Origin: Lindgomyces ingoldianus
Lineage: Eukaryota; Ascomycota; Dothideomycetes; Pleosporales; Lindgomycetaceae
DNA: 64,000 nt
Reading direction: 5' to 3'
Assembly: GCF_010093535.1 (NCBI RefSeq)
Contig: NW_022985168.1
Coordinates: 1,328,537 to 1,392,536 of the forward strand
Below, piece by piece: positions 49,401 through 56,698 of the stretch (position 1 is its first letter; every line of letters starts with the position of its first letter). A model generated the notes under the pieces. The model saw only the letters and a list, made by a program, of their open reading frames with translations, was not told the origin of the DNA and made no database searches. Both the position numbers and the translations under genes were made by a program.

Positions 49401-52400
49401 CCGACTGGTCCCTGTCGGTTGCATTGGTGAGCTTCTCATTGAAGGCCCTCTTCTTGCAAGAGGATACCTCAAGAACCCCGAGAAAACAGCCGAGTCGTAC
49501 ATCTACGACCCTACCTGGGTATCCATGATCTCCCCTGTTCCAACGCGACTCTACAAGACCGGAGATCTGGTCCGATATGTCCAGGATGGCAACATGCTCT
49601 GCCTGGGACGCAAGGACACCCAAATCAAAATTCGCGGTTTACGTATCGAGCTTGGTGAGATCGAGCATCATGTCAAGACCAGTTCCTTTGGCGCCCAAAA
49701 GCAGGCGGTTGAGAAAATTCTGCTTGGAGGTGACATTGAGAAGCCCGCTCTCGCAGCTTTCGTTGTACCTCCTGCTGAGGACATTGCTGCTGACTCTGTA
49801 GAGCTTCTAGCTTTGTCAACAACGCTTAACACCAAGTTCGTGAAGCTTAAAGAGCATATCGCCAAGTCTCTCCAGGCTTACATGGTCCCCTCTCTTTACA
49901 TTCCTCTTCGCCGGATTCCCGAGACTCAAACCAACAAGATCGACCGCAATGCCTTGAAGCGCATCGGAGCTTCTTTGTCTGCCGATCAAATCGAAGCTTA
50001 TTCCCTAGGAGGCGAGGAAGACTCGTCTTCGAAGCGTGCTCCCTCCACCACCATGGAGATTGCTCTCCAGTCCCTTTGGGCTGAACTTCTTCGCATCGAA
50101 CCTGCTACCATTGGCGCTGATGACAGCTTCTTCAGCAAGGGTGGTGACTCCATTAAGGCTATGCGACTTACGTCGATGGCTCGCAATGAGGGGATCCAAC
50201 TCATTGTCGCGGATATATTTAAGAACCCTGTTTTATGCGACATGGCTACTGTGGCCGTTTCAGGCACTGCTTCATTTGATGCTCCCATTACGCCATTCTT
50301 TCTGGCTCCATCTGAAGATACTCTTATCGAAGACGCCGCAATTCAATGCGCTGTCTCTAAGGGAAAAATTGAGGATATTTATCCATGCACTCCTCTCCAG
50401 GAAGGTCTCATGGAGCTAGCCACCCAGCAGGATGGTGCTTACACAGCTCAACGAGTGTTCCGTATTCAAGACAGCATCGACATCCAACGCTTCAAGAATG
50501 CCTGGGGCCAGCTTGTTGCTCTCCACCCCATTTTGAGGACTCGCATTGTTCTATCTAAAACCTCAGGTGCAGTGCAAGTGGTTCTTAAGGAGGACATTTC
50601 ATGGCAGTCCGAGACCGGTCTGCCTGAATACCTCGCGAGAGACAAGACAGTTGCGATCAAATACGGCAGCCCTCTTGCTCGCTATGCTTTGGACTCGGAG
50701 CACCGACACTTCATCTGGACTGTTCACCACGCACTGTACGACGGACACAGCGCTAACATCCTCATGGAGCAGCTCGAAGGTCTCTACAATGGTGTTCAAA
50801 TCGATGCCGCTCCCAGCTATAACAGGTTCATCAAGCTAATCACCGAAGTTGACGCTGAAGAATCCAAGGGTTTCTGGAAGAACCAGCTCGGCCAGGGGGG
50901 GGCAAACAGCTTCCCTGCTCTTCCTTCGGCCACTTACAAGCCATCTCCCGATTCCGAAGTCACACGAACTATTGAGATCGCCCGCGATGCTAGCCAAGGC
51001 TTCATGCTCTCGACAATTCTTCGCGCCGCATGGGCTATTGTGACAAGCCGCTATATGGGATCTGAAGATATTGCATTTGCCGCCACTAACTCGGGACGTA
51101 ATGCACCTGTTCAAGACATAGGGAGCATTGTCGGACCTACCATAACCACCGTGCCTATCCAACTCCAAATCAACGCGACCTCTACCATCCCGGAATTCCT
51201 CTCCACAGTCCAGCAGCAGTCCACCAAGATGATTCCTTTCGAACACGCTGGTATCCAGAACATCTACTCCATGACCGGACTAAAGCAAAACCTGAAGAAC
51301 CTATTCGTCATTCAGCAGCCTCTTAGCGACATCCAACAGAGGCCCATGCTTGAGGAGGTTCTCGACAAGGAACTTCTCCGTGGCTTCCACATTTATGCCG
51401 CCGTTGTGGAATGCATGGTCCTGAGCGAGAACAAGATCGATATCGAGCTTCAATTCGATCACAAGGCTCTCCCAGAAGCGTCCGCTCGCATCGTTCTGGA
51501 CCAGTTTGAGCACGTTGTCCACCAGTTGGTCAACGCACCGCCATCCGCTTCGCTCAAGGATATTGGTTATGTAACCCCTGCCCATGTCCAGCAAATGGTT
51601 GAGTGGAACAACCGGGTCGACATACAACCCGTTGAAGACTGCGTGCACAATATCTTCCGGCAGCAAGTCAAGCTCTGCCCTGATGCCCACGCTGTGACTT
51701 CCTGGGATGGCTCACTTACCTACAGGCAGCTTGATCAACTCACCGACAAGCTAGCTTCATTCCTCGTTGAGAAGGGAGTTGAGCCTGAATATCTCGTCCC
51801 AATGTGCTTCGACAAATCCATGTTCACGATTGTCGCAATGATGGCTACACTCAAGGCGGGAGGTGCTTGCGTCCATCTCGGCAGAAATTCTCCAATTGCC
51901 CGCATGAGCGAGATCATTGAACAGACCGGTGCCAGCATCGTCCTTACTGACAACATCCATGCCTCCAAGTTCGATGGAGTTAGTGAGGCAATTGTCATCG
52001 ACCAGCCTCTCCTAGATTCCTTCACTTCGTCTACCGCACTTCCTGAGGTTTCTCCATCCAACCCTGCCTTCGTGTTGTTCACTTCTGGTAGCACAGGTAA
52101 ACCGAAGGGTGTGGTGGTTGAGCATGGCTCTCTCTGCACCAGCTCTAGGGCTCACGGAACGAACCGTAAGATCGGCCCCCATACCCGGCTTTTACAGTTT
52201 GCAGCTTATACTTTCGATGTGTCTGTCGCTGATATCTTCACCACCCTCCAGCGCGGAGGATGCATCTGCGTTCCATCGGAGGATGAGCGCATCAACGATC
52301 TAGCTGGCGCGATCAACAGGATGAATTGCAACTATGGATTCTTGACACCGACCGTCGCTGGCATGCTCGACCCCAAGACTGTGCCTGGCCTCAAAAGGCT

Positions 52401-55400
52401 CATCCTCGGTGGAGAGTTGCTTACTCAGGACAACGTTCAGCGATGGGCTCCCATGGTGGATCTCATCATTAGTTACGGAATGACTGAGTGCAGTATTCAT
52501 TGCGTGGACGCTGTTCCTCTTACCCTTGAGAGCGACCCCGCCAATCTTGGTCGGCCCTCTGGATGCCACATGTGGATCGTCGACGCCGAGGATCACAACA
52601 AGCTCGCACCAATTGGCGCTGTCGGCGAGCTTGTGATTGAAGGAAGAATGGTGTCTCGCGGATACCTGAACGACAAGGCCAAAACCGACGCCGCCTTTAT
52701 CCTAGACCCCCTCTGGGCTCAAGGATCCGGAAAGACTCGTCGTATGTATAAAACCGGCGATCTCTGCAGATACAGCTCTGAGGGAGAAATTTGTTATGTC
52801 AGCAGGAAGGACTTCCAAGTCAAGCACCACGGCCAACGTATCGAGCTTAGCGAAATTGAGCACCACCTTGTCGCCGACTCACGAGTCAAGCATGCCGTTG
52901 TTCTTCTACCTAAGACTGGATACCTACAGAAGAGGCTGATTGCTGTACTGTCTTTGGAGTCTCTGGCACTGCCTCTTACCCCAGAAACTCAACTCGCATT
53001 GGTTTCCGGCCTCGACAAGGGCATGGCGGATGTCCAGGTCTCCGGTGTACGCAACCATCTCGCAACGAAGGTTCCTGACTATATGGTGCCCGCGGTGTGG
53101 GTTATCACCCGCGCGCTTCCGTTGACACCAAACAACAAGATGGATAGGGTTACAACGACGAAATGGCTTACAGAGATAGATGAGCGTGTTTACGAATCGA
53201 TTGTTGGAGGAGATGAGGAGGAGGATGGCGCACCAGCAACCGCCCAGCAGAAGCGTCTTCACGACATTCTCGCAGGTGTACTTGGCCTGCCAAGTATTAA
53301 TATGAACCGATCGTTTCTCGACCTCGGTGGGGATTCGATCACGGCTATGCAGCTGCGGGCCAAGGGCCAGGCTGCGGGTATTTCCCTCACCGTTCGCGAC
53401 ATTTTGACTTGCGAGAGCATCTCGCATTTGGTGGTTGAGGCAAGTTTCCTTTCAGAAGACGGAGTTGGGTTTGAAGAAGTTGTTAACCAGGCCTTCCCAT
53501 TAACCGCTTGGCAACAAGCTTGCATCGACGCTCAGACGGAAAGCCAGACGCTCTTGCTTCGATTGGCCTCATCGACAACCGTGCCTAAGATTGTCCGAGC
53601 TATCGAGGCTCTCGTACAGCAACACTCTATGCTTCGTGCTCGCTTCGCACTCGATGCTGAGGGGCATTGGAGCCAGACTATCACTAAGGAGCTTGCGACA
53701 TCCTACAAGTTCGAGGCGCATGCTATTGCTACTAGTGCCGATGTCAAACCTTTCTTATCCACCATTGGATTGGAATTGGATATTGAAAATGGGCCATTGT
53801 TCTCTGCTCGCCTTTTTGACCTCACAGAAGAATCCAACCAGCAAACCATAGCTATCACGGTCCATCCTTTGATTGCCGATACTACTTCCATAAGGATCAT
53901 TGCTCAAGATCTCCGAGAGATGATCCAAGGAAACATGATTTCCTCGAAGAAGACTCTTTCCTTCCAATCCAGGCTTTCTCGCGATCACACCGTGCCTATC
54001 CAGGAGACCCCAACGGTCGACCTTACTGCTTGGGGTATCAACAAGGCTGTCCTGACTACCAATATGGTTGAGAGATCATTTACTATTCCTTCTGGCGTTA
54101 CTTCGTCGCTCTTGGGCTCGAGCAATAACGCGCTCTCGACGGAACCCACCGACATCTTAGTCGCTATTCTGGCTAAGGGATGGAATACTGTCTTCGGACG
54201 TCCGTCGTCCATCGCCATCAAGGAGGAATCTCGCACCTTCAGGACCGTTGGTCAATTCAACCGTATTCGCCAATTACCCAAGACCGCCAGCCAGGATTTC
54301 ATCCAGCTTCTGAGTGAAGTCAAGGACAGCCGCGCTCAAAATGAAATGTGCTTGTCTTTAACACAGCCACTTCCCGCCGCTGTTGAGATGCTGGTTGAGT
54401 CCATTGACTACACCACCTTTGGCAACGAGGAAGCACTTCAATGCACCAAATCCATCGTTCCTCAAGCCATCGTCACCGTTTCAGCCATTGTGGTCAACGG
54501 CGAGATCACTCTCAGATTCACTCACAGCAGCGAAATCGCATACCAAGTTTCCTTCGCCTCTTTCATCAACGTCGTGAAACAACTCATCCCGACCGTCTCG
54601 GCGACATTGGCGAATATGGCGCGCAAGGCTACACTAAGTGACTTTCCTCTTTTGAAATTGGAATACGCACAACTTTCTTCCCTCGAAAAGGTTCTTTCTA
54701 ATATCAACGTTCCATTAGCGAATGTTAATGCAATTGTCCCATGCACGCCGCTCCAGCAACGCATGTTAAACAGCCAGAAGGTAATTCCAGGGTCCTACGA
54801 GTCTGATACCGCGCATAAGATCACTACAGGTGGTACACCCTCTGTCGACATTACTCGTCTGCAATATGCCTGGAAAGCCGTGGTCGCGCGTCATGAGGCT
54901 CTCCGCACGATCTTCATCCCTAGCTTCAGCCACAATGCGCCGATGGAGCGACTCCAACTGGTACTGAAGGAATACGTCCCTATGGTCGACGTGATTCAGT
55001 GCGATGAGAACAACATAACCCGCATCATCGAAAGCCACCATACCGTTGACCACACAAGCTACAGGCCGCACGTTGGATTCACTGTCTTCCAAACCGAATC
55101 TTCGATTTACTGCAAGCTTGAGATCAGCCACGCGCTGCAAGATGGCATGTCCACACGGATTATCTACCAAGACCTCGTGCTTGCATACCAGGACCTTCTT
55201 CCAGAAGGCGTCGCTCCAGGATTCAAGGAATACGTCAAGTGGCTCGCTGAGCAAGATCTGCAGCCTTCGAATGACTTCTGGACGGGATACATTGCGGATA
55301 TCGAGGGCTGTCAGATTCCTCGCGCCAATACTGAGCCAGACACCGAGAAGGGCGAAAACGTCCTTGTGCCAATCACCCTAGATGTCACCGCCCAGTCTAT

Positions 55401-56046
55401 CGCCCAGCTCTGCCGCACACACAAAATTACATCGGCGACGCTCTTCCAAGCCGCGTGGACGCTTGTCCTACGCGCCTTTACTGGCAAGGATGACGTGCTC
55501 TTCGGATACATCACTGCAAACCGCGAACTTGATATCGCGGGCGTGGATGAACTTGTTGGGCCGATGATCAACATGCTTGCGTGTCGTCTTGAGATTTCAG
55601 AAAACGGGTCCGGATTGGAGTTGCTGAATAAGACGCACGAAGAGTTCTTGAAGTCCCTGGACCACCAACACGGCTTTGTGGCTGCTGCAAATGCGAAGGA
55701 GGAAGCGGATGGCATGTTGCCGTTCAATTCCGTCCTGTCTATTGAGTACGCAAGTGAGGACTCTGGTAACGGGTATTACTCCGCTGCCGCCCCCGATTCG
55801 GCTGCAGCTTCATCTTCGCTGCTCAACTTCGACACTCTGTACGGCTCGCGTGCGCCAGAGTTCGACGTCGTGCTTGGAGTATTGTTAGGGGAGACGAGTT
55901 TGGAAGTCCAGCTTGGGTATTGGAACGGGATCATGGAGGAGGGGATGATGAAGAAGATTGCGGGAATGTATAAGGGGATTGTGGAGGAGTGGGTTAGGGG
56001 TGATGTTGAGGAGAGTGTGAAGGGGTTGGCTGCTTTGAAGTTGTAA
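40444..56046 (+). CDS. Tetramodular nonribosomal peptide synthetase (HTS1/APS1-type), A-T-E-C-A-T-C-A-T-C-A-T-(E)-C
   Basis: A single 15.6-kb exon encodes 5,200 residues. ATG 40501 (residue 20) is an equally good start, since the A domain begins soon after. Module 1: A (about 40-560, Lys550), T (Ser620), E (about 670-1110) with intact HHVMIDLVSWR (His803-804, Asp808) and EGHGRE (935-940), then C with NHAIIDG (His1278). Module 2: A (Lys2099), T (Ser2166), C with HHAIYDG (2358-2364). Module 3: A (Lys3165), T (Ser3236), C with HHALYDG (3428-3434). Module 4: A (Lys4232), T (Ser4298), an E-like domain (about 4340-4740) whose active site reads HPLIADTTS (His4474-Pro4475), so dead, then a terminal C with SHALQDG (His4896). 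There is no thioesterase; fungal terminal C domains release by cyclisation. The number of modules and the lead epimerase match the synthetases of HC-toxin and apicidin. The first residue should be D; one other site probably takes the FAS-derived 2-amino acid. Confidence 0.95.
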   Translation: MPTLTDLVQLLSVPAHITTMGSVTDSTAAVWLWNGNVPSRIEECAHELIHKQAKLRPHALAVDAHDGTWTYAELDEASNRVAHYLVGLGIRPENVVPLCFEKSRWAIVGILGVLKAGAAMVFLDPSHPESRRQHITSEVEAKVIISSPQQAHLYGTNFPPTFILSKDTLESLPHHTSAPKTIVQPSNLLYIIFTSGSTGTPKGCLIEHRAFLSGSLRHAERANIISSSRVLQLASYTFDVSMLEIITSLIHGACICTPDMAMMTNGPAYIINEYKITWTFMTPSLVKLMAPSMVPTLKTLALGGEPLSKIDVENWAGQVQLVNGYGPSECSVAATGNTKMTPETDPANIGYPVGGICWIVDAEDHDILLPPNEVGELLIEGPILARGYLKNKEKTDEVFIERPAWGPTTRAGEDRRFYKTGDLAKFLPDGSIYFIGRKDTQVKLRGLRIELGEIEHHIGVHPQVRHRMVILPKKGLFANRLVTLVSLKDYLVESMEAVESTAYVHEDMYSEEVQGHIHSIREGLKANVPEYMVPETWIVLERFPLLISGKLNRSFISNWVAEADNELYRQVVGLEFEEAPDEEDSGSVEEQLRSIISAVLNLPLMNISLQKSFLSLGGDSITAMQVMARCRGAGLAVSVKDILRSKSITDLSYCIKSASETAYSTEEKFDVAFELSPVQRMYFDIAPPDIDDSRQTRFNQSFFLKVERPVAVSSVARALELVVAQHSMLRVRFIQENGRWMQYIQSQIEDSFSFKVYDINTAQDAYPIMTETQTSLDTQMGPIFAVALFNTASEGQQLFLVAHHVMIDLVSWRVILRDLEEVLTTGLLTGEKPLPFQNWLALQSDQAKVVDVDSVLPYTIPSPDFDYWGMADKPNRMCDTQEATITLDSAQTRELLEGACHVTYNTEPIDILLASLVYSFNQIFSDRPVPALFREGHGREPWDDDMDISGTVGWFTTMYPLYVDMKEAFSMLDVVKRAKDVRHSVPANGRPYFASRYLNEAGIAKFGSHDHVEVSFDYLGLYQQMERSGALLTQVPGYQAIFEDVGKEAPRFALVEITAEVLQGQMQLLFVFNKNMKNQNLIQSWIKNCKLCLANCLDQLQNRPQELTLSDFPLLKLTYEDLNTLVQTKLPEIGVSDMQLVESVYPSSPMQHGLLISQVRAESQGAYEYNHTLKVETRNLSNSLDIGTLEVAWAKVVQRHTSLRTVFVESVSHAGLYDQVVFKTIDPNIYVQQCKEDEVDKVFSSRGKLAFYPGGALHRFTICPVSATAAICKLEINHAIIDGSSIANLMGDFIMAYDGHLSDRSGFAFEDYIKHVLERPVSIATNFWKEYLAGINPCFFPLMAHWEDAIDPQKKLETVSIDVGMTSTDLTKFCNDKNVTLVNIFQFAWGLVLKQYIGSEDVCFGYLSSGRDAPLSGIEEGVGAFITMLVSRMVLEDSDTMSSALEKVADDLTRTLPNQHCGLAEIHHALKLGSQPLFNTIISFHRETDHELLTDSSIKVEAIKGYDPTEYALSLDVGVTESKIEVTMQFWTSDFTLAQAQNIGATLAEAVRKTVNHSEKKIGDVDLVSASHLEQLRKITSVYPQYVEECVHHAIESMAAATPDSEAVCSYEGSWTYEELNNQATRLAHHLVSLGVGPEVIVPYCFQKSGWAIVSILAILKAGAAGVAFDPNHPISRLEGLVEQTGSTIILAAPQNMHLFTNTPNVEHVVGIDADFVSSLPVVSGVPNSTVSPENSCFIVFTSGTTGKPKGIILEHRNLRTCCTSMGEVLGFGPNTRALQFAAYNFDVSLQDILTTLQMGGTICVISDEERMNDLAGGINRCKATWADLTATVSGMLKPQDVPTMQRLNNGGEPLNRDVVETWADHVEFYNLYGPAETTVNQTASVRLSKTSPASNIGPAYGTHVWIVNDQDSNRLVPMGCAGEILIEGPLLARGYLKDPAKTAAAFIENPTWVSQFPDPNAILPRRFYKSGDIGCLNTDGSITIVGRRDAQVKINGQRVELDEIMYQAQLVLPEDYQAVIDAISVEGNTKSKTIVAFITNSEFSKSKKSEDQLTFEIGDDLRRILKDLQGALAKVLPFYMIPSLFVPVFNIPYTNSGKLDRPNLRSIVATFSKDQISHYQLRSTSHDQPQTPMEQVLQTLFSQILSIQPETIGRDDSFFGLGGDSVGAMKMVSAARKRNVTIKVADIFKYPTLSEMALTAYTRDESIAHDLAAFSLIPSDSRDDVIAEAAAQCSLSATDIEDIYPTSALQEGMMALGMRKRGAYIAQKVFRLPQCFNIPQFQSAWAKVIEAEAILRTRIVCSGSGNLQVVHKLSIRWQHAMDLEAYLTKDQATSFQYGEQLMRLAIVNEEYFVWTAHHAIYDGWSVALLFEKVAQAYEAQDITSSTPYKGFIGRLQDVSESASVDFWTKQFTTQGSFPTSYPEVGLGYSAASKKTISIQGYAPTNSSNILPSTIKRAAWALTMATYADSEDVVFAQTLSGRSLGLEGIDSMMGPTITTVPVRVFAPKSGITIRKFLENVQNHSIASIDYEHFGLQNIRDVSAEARTTVDNITNLFVLQPADEGNESYLNMEPVKRAEENFDTYPLVILCNLSGDDEFNVEAMYDEDIIPTEQMTRMLHQFEHFVRELSGDASRSIEQMSLLNKYDLKDVTTWNAELPGSIDARIPDLVLQNVAARPNAEAISAWDGSVTYRELDLLTSKLANHLVSLGVGPEIKVGLCFDKSMWNVITMFAVMRTGGVCVQLLPNYPMPRMLSILEDIEANVVIVSPQHANLFNGIVPNVISIEQSFIDALPSSYETFVAPQYGTKNAAFIVFTSGSTGKPKGVIIEHRGFCTMAHYQLPKIQLDPDSRVLQFATHTFDICLFESFAPLVKGACVCVPSEYDRMNNLVEAINTLKVDWVIMVSTVADTFHPDQVPGLKSIILGGEPLRADIHARWASRVNLFNDYGPAECSILAVMTRSYLDTPPSMIGKSQGGRAWVVDKANHNRLVPVGCIGELLIEGPLLARGYLKNPEKTAESYIYDPTWVSMISPVPTRLYKTGDLVRYVQDGNMLCLGRKDTQIKIRGLRIELGEIEHHVKTSSFGAQKQAVEKILLGGDIEKPALAAFVVPPAEDIAADSVELLALSTTLNTKFVKLKEHIAKSLQAYMVPSLYIPLRRIPETQTNKIDRNALKRIGASLSADQIEAYSLGGEEDSSSKRAPSTTMEIALQSLWAELLRIEPATIGADDSFFSKGGDSIKAMRLTSMARNEGIQLIVADIFKNPVLCDMATVAVSGTASFDAPITPFFLAPSEDTLIEDAAIQCAVSKGKIEDIYPCTPLQEGLMELATQQDGAYTAQRVFRIQDSIDIQRFKNAWGQLVALHPILRTRIVLSKTSGAVQVVLKEDISWQSETGLPEYLARDKTVAIKYGSPLARYALDSEHRHFIWTVHHALYDGHSANILMEQLEGLYNGVQIDAAPSYNRFIKLITEVDAEESKGFWKNQLGQGGANSFPALPSATYKPSPDSEVTRTIEIARDASQGFMLSTILRAAWAIVTSRYMGSEDIAFAATNSGRNAPVQDIGSIVGPTITTVPIQLQINATSTIPEFLSTVQQQSTKMIPFEHAGIQNIYSMTGLKQNLKNLFVIQQPLSDIQQRPMLEEVLDKELLRGFHIYAAVVECMVLSENKIDIELQFDHKALPEASARIVLDQFEHVVHQLVNAPPSASLKDIGYVTPAHVQQMVEWNNRVDIQPVEDCVHNIFRQQVKLCPDAHAVTSWDGSLTYRQLDQLTDKLASFLVEKGVEPEYLVPMCFDKSMFTIVAMMATLKAGGACVHLGRNSPIARMSEIIEQTGASIVLTDNIHASKFDGVSEAIVIDQPLLDSFTSSTALPEVSPSNPAFVLFTSGSTGKPKGVVVEHGSLCTSSRAHGTNRKIGPHTRLLQFAAYTFDVSVADIFTTLQRGGCICVPSEDERINDLAGAINRMNCNYGFLTPTVAGMLDPKTVPGLKRLILGGELLTQDNVQRWAPMVDLIISYGMTECSIHCVDAVPLTLESDPANLGRPSGCHMWIVDAEDHNKLAPIGAVGELVIEGRMVSRGYLNDKAKTDAAFILDPLWAQGSGKTRRMYKTGDLCRYSSEGEICYVSRKDFQVKHHGQRIELSEIEHHLVADSRVKHAVVLLPKTGYLQKRLIAVLSLESLALPLTPETQLALVSGLDKGMADVQVSGVRNHLATKVPDYMVPAVWVITRALPLTPNNKMDRVTTTKWLTEIDERVYESIVGGDEEEDGAPATAQQKRLHDILAGVLGLPSINMNRSFLDLGGDSITAMQLRAKGQAAGISLTVRDILTCESISHLVVEASFLSEDGVGFEEVVNQAFPLTAWQQACIDAQTESQTLLLRLASSTTVPKIVRAIEALVQQHSMLRARFALDAEGHWSQTITKELATSYKFEAHAIATSADVKPFLSTIGLELDIENGPLFSARLFDLTEESNQQTIAITVHPLIADTTSIRIIAQDLREMIQGNMISSKKTLSFQSRLSRDHTVPIQETPTVDLTAWGINKAVLTTNMVERSFTIPSGVTSSLLGSSNNALSTEPTDILVAILAKGWNTVFGRPSSIAIKEESRTFRTVGQFNRIRQLPKTASQDFIQLLSEVKDSRAQNEMCLSLTQPLPAAVEMLVESIDYTTFGNEEALQCTKSIVPQAIVTVSAIVVNGEITLRFTHSSEIAYQVSFASFINVVKQLIPTVSATLANMARKATLSDFPLLKLEYAQLSSLEKVLSNINVPLANVNAIVPCTPLQQRMLNSQKVIPGSYESDTAHKITTGGTPSVDITRLQYAWKAVVARHEALRTIFIPSFSHNAPMERLQLVLKEYVPMVDVIQCDENNITRIIESHHTVDHTSYRPHVGFTVFQTESSIYCKLEISHALQDGMSTRIIYQDLVLAYQDLLPEGVAPGFKEYVKWLAEQDLQPSNDFWTGYIADIEGCQIPRANTEPDTEKGENVLVPITLDVTAQSIAQLCRTHKITSATLFQAAWTLVLRAFTGKDDVLFGYITANRELDIAGVDELVGPMINMLACRLEISENGSGLELLNKTHEEFLKSLDHQHGFVAAANAKEEADGMLPFNSVLSIEYASEDSGNGYYSAAAPDSAAASSSLLNFDTLYGSRAPEFDVVLGVLLGETSLEVQLGYWNGIMEEGMMKKIAGMYKGIVEEWVRGDVEESVKGLAALKL

Positions 56047-56698
56047 ATGGATAGGGGTGATGATGATGGCGATGATATGGCGATGATGAGGTTTTCTTTG
56101 TTTGTTATACTCTAGTTATGTTGGCGTTTTTGAATCCGGGGATGGGATCTATATGCTTTGGAGTTTAGACTGTGTCTGGCATTGGGGGAAATCTACCTTG
56201 GCGTTGGGGTTGCTTTTGGAGTTGGTGGTTTGAGATCTGTATCGTCCCGCAAGTTATATCTTTTCATCGCTGGTTTCTTTTAGTTAGTTTAATGACTCTT
56301 TTACTTCAAATATCTTCTCTCTATTCGTGACTAATTGCGGCTCCAAACTATTGAATATTACGAGTTCTAAGGCTGTATTGAAGGGAGGTCGGAGGTAAGC
56401 AGAGTTGAGATAGCAATGGCCTTTTTATGCTAAAGACGATAATTGGATGCTGAAGAGGAGAGTAGCTTAGATTAGAGCGCTATATTCTATTTTGCATTTC
56501 CATGAAGTCTTCTTGAATGTACTCATATGCTAGATTTTGCAGGAGAAACGAGGTGTTGAGACCCCGTTGCGTTCCATCCAATCTCAAGCTGGACCGCCCA
56601 TCATCGCTTGTACAGATTTCCACCCCGAAACGCCAGAACCGTATAAACAATTATGCACACTTCCACACCGAGGGCTCTTACCTCGGTTTAGCTCTGTC
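56047..56698. other. Spacer between NRPS and PDX1, convergent ends
   Basis: 650 bp holding the 3' untranslated regions of two convergent genes. A GATGATG-rich stretch follows the NRPS stop. No gene is seen; this is the likely right edge of the biosynthetic cluster. Confidence 0.6.
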
